64,000 bases of DNA from Mycobacterium sp. E787 (lineage in GTDB: Bacteria > Actinomycetota > Actinomycetes > Mycobacteriales > Mycobacteriaceae): contig NZ_LZKL01000127.1 in NCBI RefSeq assembly GCF_001668725.1, positions 186,001-250,000 of the forward strand, read 5' to 3'. The position numbers were made by a program, and so were the translations under genes. Below the pieces are notes generated by a model. The model was given only the letters and a program-made list of their open reading frames with translations, searched no databases and was not told the DNA's origin. Below are positions 23,438-32,409 of the stretch, piece after piece; position 1 is the stretch's first letter; every line of letters starts with the position of its first letter.

Positions 23438-25585
23438 ATGGCGGACAAGGCGAACGCTTCCCAGGGCGCGGGGGCCGCTCCCACCGCGAACGGTCCGGGC
23501 GATGTTCGCAATGTGGTGCTGGTGGGCCCGTCGAGCGGCGGCAAGACCACCTTGGTCGAGGCCCTGCTGGTCGCCGGCGGCGTGCTGTCCCGGGCGGGCT
23601 CGGTCACCGACGGCAGCACGATCTGCGACTACGACGAGGCCGAAATCCGCCAGCAGCGCTCCGTGGGCGTCGCCGTCGCGTCCCTTTCGCACGACGGCAT
23701 CAAGATCAACCTGGTGGACACGCCCGGCTACGCCGATTTCGTCGGCGAGTTGCGGGCCGGCCTGCGCGCCGCCGATTGCGCGCTGTTCGTGATCGCGGCG
23801 AACGAGGGTGTCGACGAGCCGACCAAGTCGCTGTGGCAGGAGTGCAGCCAGGTCGGTATGCCACGGGCCGTCGTGATCACCAAGCTCGACCACGCGCGGG
23901 CGAACTACCAGGAGGCGTTGGCCGCCGCGCAAAACGCGTTCGGCGACAAGGTGTTACCGCTGTACCTGCCGACGCCCGACGGCCTCATCGGCCTGCTTTC
24001 GCAGCGGCGCTACCAGTACACGGACGGCAAGCGGACCGTCCTCGAGCCGGACCCGTCGGACGCCGAGCGCATCGAGGAGGCGCGCGGCACCCTGATCGAG
24101 GGGATCATCGAGGAATCCGAGGACGAGTCGCTGATGGAGCGCTATCTCGGCGGCGAGTCGATCGACGAGTCGGTGCTCATCGGCGACCTGGAGAAAGCCG
24201 TTGCCCGCGGCTCGTTCTTCCCGGTGATCCCGGTGTGCAGCGGCACCGGCGTCGGCACCCTGGAATTGCTGGAGGTCGCCACGCGGGGATTCCCGTCCCC
24301 GATGGAACACCCGCTCCCGGAAGTCTTCACGCCGAACGGTGCCACGCACGCGACGCTGGCGTGCGATGCCGACGCGCCGTTGCTCGCGGAGGTGGTGAAG
24401 ACGACGTCGGACCCCTACGTCGGCAGGGTGAGCCTGGTCCGGGTCTTTTCCGGGACCATCAGGCCCGACACGACGGTTCATGTGTCGGGCCATTTTGCGT
24501 CGTTCTTCGGCGCGGCCAACGGGAACGGGAATTCGCACCCCGATCACGACGAGGACGAACGCATCGGGGTGCTGTCCTTCCCGCTCGGCAAGCAGCAGCG
24601 CCCCGCGGCCGCCGTGGTGGCCGGCGACATCTGCGCGATCGGCAAGCTGAGCCGCGCCGAAACGGGCGACACCCTGTCGGACAAGGCCGAGCCGCTGGTC
24701 CTCAAGCCCTGGACGATGCCGGAGCCGCTGCTGCCGGTGGCCATTCAGGCGCATGCCAAGACCGACGAGGACAAGCTGTCGGTCGGGCTGGGACGGCTGG
24801 CCGCCGAGGACCCGACGCTGCGGATCGAGCAGAACCAGGAAACGCACCAGATCGTGCTGTGGTGCATGGGGGAGGCCCACGCCGGTGTCGTCCTGGACGC
24901 ACTGGCGAACCGCTACGGCGTCACCGTGGACACGGTTGACCTCCGCGTACCGCTGCGAGAAACGTTCGCCGGCAAGGCGAAAGGACACGGCCGCCATGTC
25001 AAGCAGTCGGGCGGGCACGGCCAGTACGCCGTCTGCGACATCGAGGTGGAGCCGCTGCCGGAGGGTTCGGGATTCGAGTTCGTCGACAAGGTGGTGGGCG
25101 GGGCGGTGCCGCGCCAGTTCATCCCGAGCGTGGAGAAGGGCGTCCGCGCGCAAATGGAAAAGGGCGTGCACGCCGGTTACCCGGTCGTCGACATCCGGGT
25201 CACGCTGTTCGACGGCAAGGCCCACAGCGTGGACTCGTCGGACTTCGCGTTCCAGGCCGCGGGTGCGCTGGCCCTGCGCGAGGCGGCGGCGGCCACCAGG
25301 GTGGCCCTGCTCGAGCCGATCGACGAGATCTCGGTGCTGGTGCCCGACGACTTCGTCGGTGCGGTGATGGGCGACCTGTCCGGGCGCCGCGGCCGGGTGC
25401 TCGGCAGCGACACCGCCGGCCACGAACGCACGGTGGTCAGGGCCGAGGTGCCTCAGGTCGAGCTGACCCGCTACGCCATCGACCTGCGGTCGCTCTCGCA
25501 CGGGGCCGCGTCCTTCACCCGCTCCTTCGTAAGGTACGAGCCCATGCCGGAAACGGCGGCGGCGAGGGTGAAAACCACGGCGTGA
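23438..25585 (+). CDS. fusA2: Elongation factor G-like protein FusA2 (Rv0120c homologue)
   Basis: A 715-residue EF-G paralogue. G-domain motifs are G-P-S-S-G-G-K-T-T (P-loop) near residue 27, V-D-T-P-G-Y-A-D-F near 93 and I-T-K-L-D near 150 (TKLD instead of NKxD). EF-G domains II to V follow; domain IV carries K-Q-S-G-G-H-G-Q-Y. Mycobacterial FusA2 proteins are reported to bind ribosomes without replacing EF-G. The ATG at 23438 has GGAGGAAAG upstream; the frame opens 40 codons earlier without family sequence. Confidence 0.92.
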   Translation: MADKANASQGAGAAPTANGPGDVRNVVLVGPSSGGKTTLVEALLVAGGVLSRAGSVTDGSTICDYDEAEIRQQRSVGVAVASLSHDGIKINLVDTPGYADFVGELRAGLRAADCALFVIAANEGVDEPTKSLWQECSQVGMPRAVVITKLDHARANYQEALAAAQNAFGDKVLPLYLPTPDGLIGLLSQRRYQYTDGKRTVLEPDPSDAERIEEARGTLIEGIIEESEDESLMERYLGGESIDESVLIGDLEKAVARGSFFPVIPVCSGTGVGTLELLEVATRGFPSPMEHPLPEVFTPNGATHATLACDADAPLLAEVVKTTSDPYVGRVSLVRVFSGTIRPDTTVHVSGHFASFFGAANGNGNSHPDHDEDERIGVLSFPLGKQQRPAAAVVAGDICAIGKLSRAETGDTLSDKAEPLVLKPWTMPEPLLPVAIQAHAKTDEDKLSVGLGRLAAEDPTLRIEQNQETHQIVLWCMGEAHAGVVLDALANRYGVTVDTVDLRVPLRETFAGKAKGHGRHVKQSGGHGQYAVCDIEVEPLPEGSGFEFVDKVVGGAVPRQFIPSVEKGVRAQMEKGVHAGYPVVDIRVTLFDGKAHSVDSSDFAFQAAGALALREAAAATRVALLEPIDEISVLVPDDFVGAVMGDLSGRRGRVLGSDTAGHERTVVRAEVPQVELTRYAIDLRSLSHGAASFTRSFVRYEPMPETAAARVKTTA

Positions 25586-25601
25586 CAAGCGATTGGACCG
25601 C

Positions 25602-27155
25602 CTAGGCGCTGCGGCCGAACTGGTCGGCCACGGCCCGGCGGTCCAGCGAGCCTTTCGCGGTGTGCGGCAGCGCGCCGGCCTCCCGGAAGGTGGCGGGCAC
25701 CTCGAAGGCCGCCAGCCGGTCGCGGCAGAACTCCGCGAGCTCGTCCGGTGTGGGCGCGGGCGCCTCCCTGGGCACGATGACCGCGGCCACCGTCTCGCCG
25801 TACAACTTGTCCGGCAGCCCGTACACGGCCACCTCGAAGACGTTGGGGTGGGTGGCCAGCACGCCCTCGACGCGTTCCGGCGAGATCTTCTCGCCACCCC
25901 GGTTGATCAGTTCCTTGATCCGGCCGCGGATGATCAGGTCCGCGGCCGGGGTCAGCGAGCCCAGATCACCGGTGCGCAGCCAGCCGTCGGTGAAGTTGGC
26001 GGCGGTGATCGCCGGGTCCCCGAGGTAGCCGCGCACCACGGTGGGCCCGCGCAGCCAGACCTCCCCGACGGCGTCCGCGGGCAGCGGCCGACCGTCGGGT
26101 CCCGCGATCCGGATCTCCGGCCCGGTCGACGCGCCGACGAGACCGCCCGTGGCAGCTGGGTTTTCGGTTCGGCCGATGCCTGTAGTCGCCACCTGATGGG
26201 TCGCCTCCGTCATGCCGAAGGCGCACACCACCGATGCCGAAAACGTCTCTTGCAGCGCCTGGGCCGTCTCCGGGGTGAGCGGCGCGCTGCAGCTGCGGAT
26301 GAACCGCAGCGCGGCCCGGTCGTTGCCCGACCGCTCGGTCTTGCTGCGCTCCAACAGGATCTGGTGGATCGTCGGCACGGCGGTGTACCAGGTCGCGCCG
26401 ACGGCGTCGATGTCGTCCCAGAACGTGTGCGCGGAGAACCGGCCGCGCGCCGGCAGCAGGACGGTGCCCCCGGAGACCAGCGTCGCCAGCAGGGCGGCGA
26501 CCAGGCCGTGACCGTGGTACAGCGGCATCACCGCGACCGTCGCGTCGTCCGGGCCCAGCCCGTAGCCGGCGATGATCGCCCGCACCGAGTTGGCGAGGTT
26601 GTCGTGCGTCCACGGGACCATCTTCGGCACCCCCGTGGTCCCGCCGGTGAACATGATCATCGCGTCGTCGTCGCGCAGCCCCTCGGGCGTCGCGACGTCC
26701 GGCGCCGGCGGCGTCGCGGTGTCGAGGTGCACCGCCGGCGCACCCGCACCGCGACCCGCGGTCACCGCGATCGGCCACCGGCGCAGGGCCGGCTCCCGCT
26801 CATCGCCGGGGCCGTCACCATCGACCAGCATCGCCCGCGCCCCCACCGCTTCGGTTCGGGCGCGCTGGTCGCCGGCCGGCAGGGCCGGGTCCAGCGGGAC
26901 CGCGACGAGCTCCGCCCGCGACGCGGCCAGCAGGCCGACGACGAACTCGGCGTTGCTGCCGGCGCGCAGCGCGACCCGATCGCCCGGCACCAGACCGGCC
27001 CGCTTCAGCTGGCCCGCCAGGTCGTCGACCAGGCCGACCAGCTCGCGGTAGCTCACCGGGAGGCGATCGGAGGTGACGACGAGCGCCGGGGCGTCCGGGC
27101 GCCGGCTCGCCGCCACCTCGACCAGATCAGCGACAACGTGCTCGCTCGTCCTCAT
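25602..27155 (-). CDS. fadD7: Acyl-CoA synthetase/oxalate-CoA ligase-like FadD7 (Rv0119 homologue)
   Basis: A 517-residue adenylate-forming ligase. The P-loop is M-F-T-G-G-T-T-G-V-P-K near residue 173, the A5 motif is F-G-M-T-E-A-T near 312, the hinge region is L-R-T-G-D-L-G near 390, and the catalytic Lys is in H-T-A-K-G-S near 500. It activates a carboxylate with ATP and CoA. It is divergent from oxcA; ligase plus oxalyl-CoA decarboxylase is the classical oxalate-degrading pair, so oxalate is a plausible substrate (inference from context). Confidence 0.9.
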   Translation of the reverse strand: MRTSEHVVADLVEVAASRRPDAPALVVTSDRLPVSYRELVGLVDDLAGQLKRAGLVPGDRVALRAGSNAEFVVGLLAASRAELVAVPLDPALPAGDQRARTEAVGARAMLVDGDGPGDEREPALRRWPIAVTAGRGAGAPAVHLDTATPPAPDVATPEGLRDDDAMIMFTGGTTGVPKMVPWTHDNLANSVRAIIAGYGLGPDDATVAVMPLYHGHGLVAALLATLVSGGTVLLPARGRFSAHTFWDDIDAVGATWYTAVPTIHQILLERSKTERSGNDRAALRFIRSCSAPLTPETAQALQETFSASVVCAFGMTEATHQVATTGIGRTENPAATGGLVGASTGPEIRIAGPDGRPLPADAVGEVWLRGPTVVRGYLGDPAITAANFTDGWLRTGDLGSLTPAADLIIRGRIKELINRGGEKISPERVEGVLATHPNVFEVAVYGLPDKLYGETVAAVIVPREAPAPTPDELAEFCRDRLAAFEVPATFREAGALPHTAKGSLDRRAVADQFGRSA

Positions 27156-27240
27156 CGCCCCATCCTTTCGTCGTTGTCAAAGTCCTGTTGGCACCTTGCC
27201 GCGGCGCCCCGGCGCCCGTCCAATACCGATCCCCTCACAT

Positions 27241-27261
27241 TCGATAGGTGGAGGCTATTGA
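27241..27261. promoter_or_regulatory. LysR-type inverted repeat between fadD7 and oxcA
   Basis: TCGATAG-N7-CTATTGA has 6 of 7 half-site bases complementary. It sits in the 215-bp divergent region between fadD7 and oxcA. It has LysR-site geometry and could be bound by OxyS, encoded immediately past oxcA. Confidence 0.35.
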
Positions 27262-27369
27262 TAGACGGGGTGAATCGCTGGATAGCGGCCTAGTCTTGGA
27301 CAGCCGCGCGCACCGACACAACAGTGGTGGCCAGGCAGATACGGCACACGCACCCCAGGAGTCGCCACC

Positions 27370-29100
27370 ATGACCACCGTTTCGGCACCGCCCAGCGACG
27401 CGACTCGCTTGATCGACGGCTTCCAGCTCGTCGTCGATGCCCTGAAGGCCAACGACGTCGACACCATCTACGGCATCGTCGGCATCCCGATCACCGACCT
27501 CGCCCGCACCGCGCAGGCGTCGGGGATCCGTTACATCGGCTTTCGGCAGGAGGCCTCGGCCGGCAACGCGGCCGCCGCCGCCGGGTTTCTCACCCGGCGG
27601 CCCGGCGTGTGCCTGACCACCTCGGGGCCCGGTTTCCTCAATGGCCTGCCCGCGCTGGCGAACGCGACCGCGAACTGCTTCCCGATGATCCAGATCTCGG
27701 GCTCGAGCGACCGGGCGATGATCGATCTGCAGCGGGGCGACTACCAGGACCTCGATCAGCTAACCGCGGCAAGGCCTTTCACGAAGGCGGCTTATCGGAT
27801 CGGCCGGATCGGAGACATCGGGCGTGGGGTGGCGCGCGCCATTCGGACCGCGACCTCCGGGCGCCCGGGCGGGGTCTACCTGGACATCCCCGGCGAGATC
27901 CTGGGCCAGGCCATGGACGCCTCGGCCGCCGCCGAAACTGTTTGGCGGGTGGTCGATCCCGCGCCCCGGCAGCTGCCGGCGCCGGATGCGGTCGATCGCG
28001 CTCTGCAGGTGCTCGGGCGGGCGCGGCGCCCGCTGATCGTGCTCGGCAAGGGCGCGGCCTACGCGCAGGCCGACGACGTGGTTCGGAAGTTCGTGGAGGC
28101 CACCGGGATTCCGTTCCTGCCGATGTCGATGGCCAAGGGCCTGTTGCCCGACTCGCACCCGCAGTCGGCCGGGGCGGCGCGCTCGCTGGCGATCTCCCGC
28201 GCGGACGCGGTCATGCTGGTGGGCGCCCGGCTGAATTGGCTTCTCGGTCACGGGGAGTCGCCGCAATGGTCGGCCGACGCCGAGTTCGTGCAGGTCGACA
28301 TCGCCGCGGCGGAGCTCGACAGCAACAGGCCGATAGCCGCGCCCCTGGTCGGCGACATCGGCTCGGTGCTGTCGGCGCTGTGTGACGCGGCGGCGGCGAA
28401 CCCGATCGCCGCGCCCGCCGACTGGGTCGAGGAGCTGGCCGATCGCAGGGCCCGCAACGAGGCGAAGATGCGCGAGCGGCTGGCCGAAGACCCGCACCCG
28501 ATGCGGTTCTACAACGCGCTGGGCGCCATTCGTGCCGTGTTGCAGGAGAGCCCGGGGGTCTATGTGGTCAACGAGGGCGCCAACGCGCTGGATTTGGCGC
28601 GCAACGTCATCGACATGGAGCTGCCGCGGCGCCGGCTCGACACGGGGACCTGGGGCGTGATGGGCATCGGCATGGGATACGCCATCGCCGCGGCGGCGGA
28701 GACCGGCAGCCCGGTCGTCGCGATCGAGGGCGACAGCGCCTTCGGCTTCTCCGGCATGGAGGTCGAGACGATCTGCCGGTACCGGCTGCCCGTGACCGTC
28801 GTGATCCTCAACAACGGGGGCGTCTACCGCGGCGACGAGACCGCGACCGGACCGGACCCGGCGCCCACCGTGCTCAACGCCCGGGCGCGTCACGAGCTCA
28901 TCGCGGAGGCCTTCGGCGGCAAGGGGTATCACGTCACCACGCCGCCGGAATTGCGCGCGGCGCTGTCCGAAGCGATCGCCTCCGGCGGGCCGTCGGTCAT
29001 CGACTGCGAGCTCGACCCGGCAGCCGGAGTGGAAAGCGGCCATCTGGCGGGCCTCAACCCGACCAGCGCGGCCACACCCACGATCAGCGCCGGTGCGTGA
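27370..29100 (+). CDS. oxcA: Oxalyl-CoA decarboxylase / 2-hydroxyacyl-CoA lyase-type ThDP enzyme (Rv0118c homologue)
   Basis: A 576-residue ThDP-dependent enzyme. The cofactor Glu is in F-R-Q-E-A-S-A-G-N near residue 60, and the Mg/ThDP motif E-G-D-S-A-F-G-F-S...I-L-N-N-G-G-V-Y near residues 455-485 is the form seen in oxalyl-CoA decarboxylases and 2-hydroxyacyl-CoA lyases. It would release CO2 from oxalyl-CoA to give formyl-CoA. Its last 17 bp overlap the 3' end of oxyS on the opposite strand. The divergent fadD7 probably supplies the CoA ester. Confidence 0.9.
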   Translation: MTTVSAPPSDATRLIDGFQLVVDALKANDVDTIYGIVGIPITDLARTAQASGIRYIGFRQEASAGNAAAAAGFLTRRPGVCLTTSGPGFLNGLPALANATANCFPMIQISGSSDRAMIDLQRGDYQDLDQLTAARPFTKAAYRIGRIGDIGRGVARAIRTATSGRPGGVYLDIPGEILGQAMDASAAAETVWRVVDPAPRQLPAPDAVDRALQVLGRARRPLIVLGKGAAYAQADDVVRKFVEATGIPFLPMSMAKGLLPDSHPQSAGAARSLAISRADAVMLVGARLNWLLGHGESPQWSADAEFVQVDIAAAELDSNRPIAAPLVGDIGSVLSALCDAAAANPIAAPADWVEELADRRARNEAKMRERLAEDPHPMRFYNALGAIRAVLQESPGVYVVNEGANALDLARNVIDMELPRRRLDTGTWGVMGIGMGYAIAAAAETGSPVVAIEGDSAFGFSGMEVETICRYRLPVTVVILNNGGVYRGDETATGPDPAPTVLNARARHELIAEAFGGKGYHVTTPPELRAALSEAIASGGPSVIDCELDPAAGVESGHLAGLNPTSAATPTISAGA

Positions 29101-30016
29101 TGCCCAGCAACTGTGCGTCGAAGAACTCGCCCAGCGCGAGTTCCTGAGCGCACGCGGTGAGCGCGCGTGCGACGGGTGAGCCCGGGCCGGAAGCGTTGGT
29201 GGCCAACGCGATCTCGGCTTTCAGCGCCGGTTCCACCATCTCGACCGCACGGATCTCGGCGCCCAGCGGCGACGTCCACAGCCAGGTGTGCGGGACGATG
29301 CACGCCCAGTTTCCGGTGGCCACCTGGGCCAACAGCGAAGCGACGGAGTCGGTTTCGACCTGCGGGGTGACGGTGATGGCGTGGCCGGCGAAGGCTTCGT
29401 CGATGATCTGGCGGTCACGCATGTCGGCGGTCAGCAGGGCCAGCGGCAGTTGCGCGGCCTCCGGCCAGGTCAGCGTCGAGGCCCCGGCGGGCAACATGTT
29501 CGCCGTCGACAGCAACACGTAGTGCTCCTCGTAGAGCGGCACCAGGTGCACGTCGTGTGCGTCGTCGGTGCCGGTGTGCACGATGGCGGCGTCCAGGTCG
29601 AACTCGCGCAGGCGCCGGTACAGCTCGGTGGCGGCCAGCCGGGAGAGGATCTGCACCTTGGCCAGCGGATGCGCGGAACAGAACGCGGAGAGCACCAGGG
29701 ACGCCGTCGTGGAGGCGGTCGGGACCGTGCCCAGCCGAAGGGTCCCCGCGATCCCGGACCGGACGGCGTGCACCTCGGCTTTGAAAGCGTCGTGTTCGGC
29801 GAGAATCCGCTTGGCCCACACGACCAGTCGCTCCCCTTCGGGCGTGAGGCCCTCGAAGCTGTGCCCGCGGTTGATCAGCGTGACGTTCAGCTCTCGCTCG
29901 AGCTTGGCGATGGCCGCCGACAGCGCGGGTTGGGAGACGTAGCACTTCTCGGCCGCCCGGGCGAAGTGGCGCTCCTGGGCGACCGCAACGAAGTACTCCA
30001 GTTGACGGAAAAGCAT
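29084..30016 (-). CDS. oxyS: LysR-family regulator OxyS (Rv0117 homologue)
   Basis: A 310-residue LysR-type regulator. The winged helix-turn-helix is N-terminal (L-E-Y-F-V-A-V-A-Q-E-R-H-F-A-R-A-A; S-Q-P-A-L-S-A-A-I-A-K-L-E) and the effector domain starts near residue 90. In M. tuberculosis OxyS is linked to oxidative-stress genes including katG. Upstream on the same strand, 22 bp away, ends an isochorismatase-fold gene, so the two are probably cotranscribed; that partner is not next to oxyS in M. tuberculosis as far as I recall. Confidence 0.9.
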   Translation of the reverse strand: MLFRQLEYFVAVAQERHFARAAEKCYVSQPALSAAIAKLERELNVTLINRGHSFEGLTPEGERLVVWAKRILAEHDAFKAEVHAVRSGIAGTLRLGTVPTASTTASLVLSAFCSAHPLAKVQILSRLAATELYRRLREFDLDAAIVHTGTDDAHDVHLVPLYEEHYVLLSTANMLPAGASTLTWPEAAQLPLALLTADMRDRQIIDEAFAGHAITVTPQVETDSVASLLAQVATGNWACIVPHTWLWTSPLGAEIRAVEMVEPALKAEIALATNASGPGSPVARALTACAQELALGEFFDAQLLGITHRR

Positions 30017-30038
30017 CTCGCTGAAGGCTAACGCGCGG

Positions 30039-30695
30039 CTAGCACCCCAGCCAATCGAGTGTCTCCGAGGTGTTCAGGACGTCCACCCCGATGGCGCGGC
30101 ACTCCGCCACGCCCCGGTCGTAGAGGCCGGAGATCGCGTCGGACACCAGAACAATCCGGAAGTCGCGTTCGGACGCCTCGTAGATCGACGTTCGGGGGCA
30201 GTTGGGAAAGTTGCAGCCCGCGAAAACGACCGTATCGCTGCCGCTTTCACGCAGGTGCTGCTCGAGGGAGGTGCCGTAGAAGGCGCCCCACCGCGGCTTG
30301 TACATCACGTGCTCGGCGGGTCCCACTCGTTGGAAACCGCCGGCCAACAACAACTCGTGTTCCAGGTCAACGGATTTGGGCAGGAGTTCCGCGGCGATCT
30401 GCGAACCGGCGCTGCCGGGTGCGGCGATCCGGGCGCCCCGCTCGATCGACTGGCGCCGCGCCAGGTCCACGTTCGAGCCATCGGGCAGATACAGCCGGAC
30501 GACGTGCACGATGGGCAGCCCCCGTCGCCGGAAGGCCCCCGCCAACCGCGCCATCGCCGGGATCGCGGCGCGCGTGCCGGCAACCGGCATCGGCGCGTGA
30601 TCGCCGGGGACGTCGATGAAGTCGAGCTGCACGTCGATCAGGATCAGGGCGGCGGTCGCCGCCCTCGGACGCGTGTAGCGATCGTTTGCGGTCAT
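30039..30695 (-). CDS. Isochorismatase-fold cysteine hydrolase
   Basis: A 218-residue hydrolase of the isochorismatase/nicotinamidase superfamily with the catalytic triad Asp (L-I-D-V-Q-L-D-F, near residue 20), Lys (Y-K-P-R-W-G-A-F, near 125) and Cys (A-G-C-N-F-P-N-C-P-R-T-S, near 155). It would hydrolyse an amide, carbamate or vinyl ether; the substrate is unknown. The ATG at 30695 has AAGGGG upstream and starts at the normal family N-terminus. It is placed before oxyS in one operon and is divergent from ldtA. Confidence 0.85.
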   Translation of the reverse strand: MTANDRYTRPRAATAALILIDVQLDFIDVPGDHAPMPVAGTRAAIPAMARLAGAFRRRGLPIVHVVRLYLPDGSNVDLARRQSIERGARIAAPGSAGSQIAAELLPKSVDLEHELLLAGGFQRVGPAEHVMYKPRWGAFYGTSLEQHLRESGSDTVVFAGCNFPNCPRTSIYEASERDFRIVLVSDAISGLYDRGVAECRAIGVDVLNTSETLDWLGC

Positions 30696-30859
30696 GTCCG
30701 CCCCTTGCCGCCGTTGCGCTTGCTCTGATCGGCTCTTCCGGCGGTCTGCGGCCGTCTGGCCGGGCCAGCGAAGCCGCCGTAGTTTGCTGAAAATCGTAAT
30801 GAACCGACAGCCAGTAGAATATCGTTGTGTCAGTTGAGCCATCGCAAAGGGTAGGCGCC

Positions 30860-31615
30860 ATGCACCGAGCGTTTCGTTATCTGTTCGTTATGGTAGCGAT
30901 TGTCGGCATGGGCGCGTTGGGCAGCGCCGCCCGCGGCGTGGCCGCCGTCCCCCTGCCCCAGCCGGTGCCCGCCGTCGCGTCGGTGTCGCCCGCTGACGGA
31001 GCGGTGGTGGGCGTGGCGCACCCTGTCGTGGTCACCTTCACCGCGCCGGTGACCGACCGCGCCGCCGCCGAGCGGACCATCCACGTCACTTCTCCCAGCG
31101 ATACGCCGGGACACTTCGAGTGGGTCGAGAACAACGTCGTCCAGTGGGTGCCGAACCACTACTGGCCCGCCCACACTCATGTCTCGGCCGGAGTGCAGGC
31201 CCTGACGACGGGCTTCGACACCGGTGACGAACTGCTCGGTGTCGCCAGCCTCTCCGGGCACACGTTCACCGTCAGCCGCAACGGCGAAGTGCTGCGCACG
31301 ATGCCGGCGTCGATGGGCAAGCCCAGCCGCCCGACGCCGATCGGGAACTTCACCGCCCTGGAGAAGGACCGCACAGTGGTGATGGACTCGCGCACCATCG
31401 GCATACCGCTGAGTTCGCCCGAGGGATACAAGATCACGGCGCAGTACGCCGTCCGGGTCACCTGGAGCGGTGTGTATGTGCACTCGGCCCCGTGGTCGGT
31501 CGACTCACAGGGCCACGCCAACGTCAGCCATGGATGCATCAACCTGAGCCCCGACAACGCGGCGTGGTATTTCAATCAGGTCAACGTCGGCGACCCCATC
31601 CAGGTCGTGGCCTGA
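30860..31615 (+). CDS. ldtA: L,D-transpeptidase LdtA/LdtMt1 (Rv0116c homologue)
   Basis: A 251-residue exported transpeptidase that makes 3-3 cross-links in peptidoglycan. A signal peptide (R-Y-L-F-V-M-V-A-I-V-G-M-G-A-L) is followed by an Ig-like domain (A-S-V-S-P-A-D-G-A-V-V-G) and the YkuD domain, with the catalytic motif H-S-A-P-W-S-V...S-H-G-C-I-N-L-S (nucleophile Cys in HGC). The ATG at 30860 has an AAGGGTAGG ribosome-binding site and gives the length of M. tuberculosis LdtA; a GTG 11 codons upstream is less likely. Members are carbapenem targets. Confidence 0.94.
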   Translation: MHRAFRYLFVMVAIVGMGALGSAARGVAAVPLPQPVPAVASVSPADGAVVGVAHPVVVTFTAPVTDRAAAERTIHVTSPSDTPGHFEWVENNVVQWVPNHYWPAHTHVSAGVQALTTGFDTGDELLGVASLSGHTFTVSRNGEVLRTMPASMGKPSRPTPIGNFTALEKDRTVVMDSRTIGIPLSSPEGYKITAQYAVRVTWSGVYVHSAPWSVDSQGHANVSHGCINLSPDNAAWYFNQVNVGDPIQVVA

Positions 31616-31631
31616 CGCCTTCGGGCAAGCC

Positions 31632-32261
31632 CTAGCCGGGCAACCCGCTTTTGATCGCGGCGTCCTGCTTGCGCCCGACGTCGGTCGCGATGGCCGGATC
31701 GATCGGATCGTTGGGCGCGCTGTCGAATTCGATGTTGACCACGGCCTTGCCCTCGCTGAACAGCAACACGGTGACTGCTTGGGAGTTGTCGGGCGAATTA
31801 CCGGAGATCATGAAGCCGTTGGAGCCGACATCGACGGGCTGCCATGTGCCGCTGACCTTGCCCGCATAGTTGGCCTTGGTGTTTTCGATTCCCGCCTTGG
31901 CCACCTCGGGATCGGCGACGATGAGGATGGTGTCGCCGATCCGGCGGCTGTTGTCGGGGTTGGCGAAAAGCTGTGCGACGCCCGCCGCGTTGTTCGGGTT
32001 CAGCACGGGCGGCTGCGGGGTCTTGAAGTCCCCGCCGATGTCACTGGCCTTGATCAGCAGCGAACTGTAATCGGTGGGCTGACCCTGCGACGGAGCCGTC
32101 ACCGTGCCCGATCCGCTCGACGAAGTGGCAGCGCCCGAAGACGACGTCGTCGAGGAGGAGGGCGACGAGTTCTTCTGGTCATTGCCGCAGCCGGTGACCA
32201 CGGCACCGACCGCGACGGTGGCGACCAGCCAGCCGCCGACGGTGATCCGAGCGAGATCCAT
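31632..32261 (-). CDS. Exported lipoprotein of unknown function
   Basis: A 209-residue protein with a lipoprotein signal (I-T-V-G-G-W-L-V-A-T-V-A-V-G-A-V) ending in the lipobox V-V-T-G-C. A Ser/Thr-rich linker of about 40 residues precedes a compact domain of about 150 residues resembling the ligand-binding fold of LpqN/LpqT-type lipoproteins (weak impression). The ATG at 32261 has GGAAGGAA upstream; the frame extends 8 codons further. It is convergent with ldtA. Function unknown. Confidence 0.78.
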   Translation of the reverse strand: MDLARITVGGWLVATVAVGAVVTGCGNDQKNSSPSSSTTSSSGAATSSSGSGTVTAPSQGQPTDYSSLLIKASDIGGDFKTPQPPVLNPNNAAGVAQLFANPDNSRRIGDTILIVADPEVAKAGIENTKANYAGKVSGTWQPVDVGSNGFMISGNSPDNSQAVTVLLFSEGKAVVNIEFDSAPNDPIDPAIATDVGRKQDAAIKSGLPG

Positions 32262-32409
32262 GGCGTTCCTTCCGCGTCTATCCACAGTCCGCGGCGCCTG
32301 ACGCTACTGCGAAATGCCGGCAGGAACAAGGCCTGCGCCGGTCAAGCGGCCGGCCCAGGTTGGCGGCCTATGCTGGCCGGAGCAAGGGCGATCCGGGGAG
32401 GGAGACGAC

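Noticed and set aside
23954..25897. 647-codon open frame on the minus strand opposite fusA2
   Set aside because: No domain signatures, Arg/Gly/Ala low-complexity translation, and complete overlap with the well-supported fusA2 frame.
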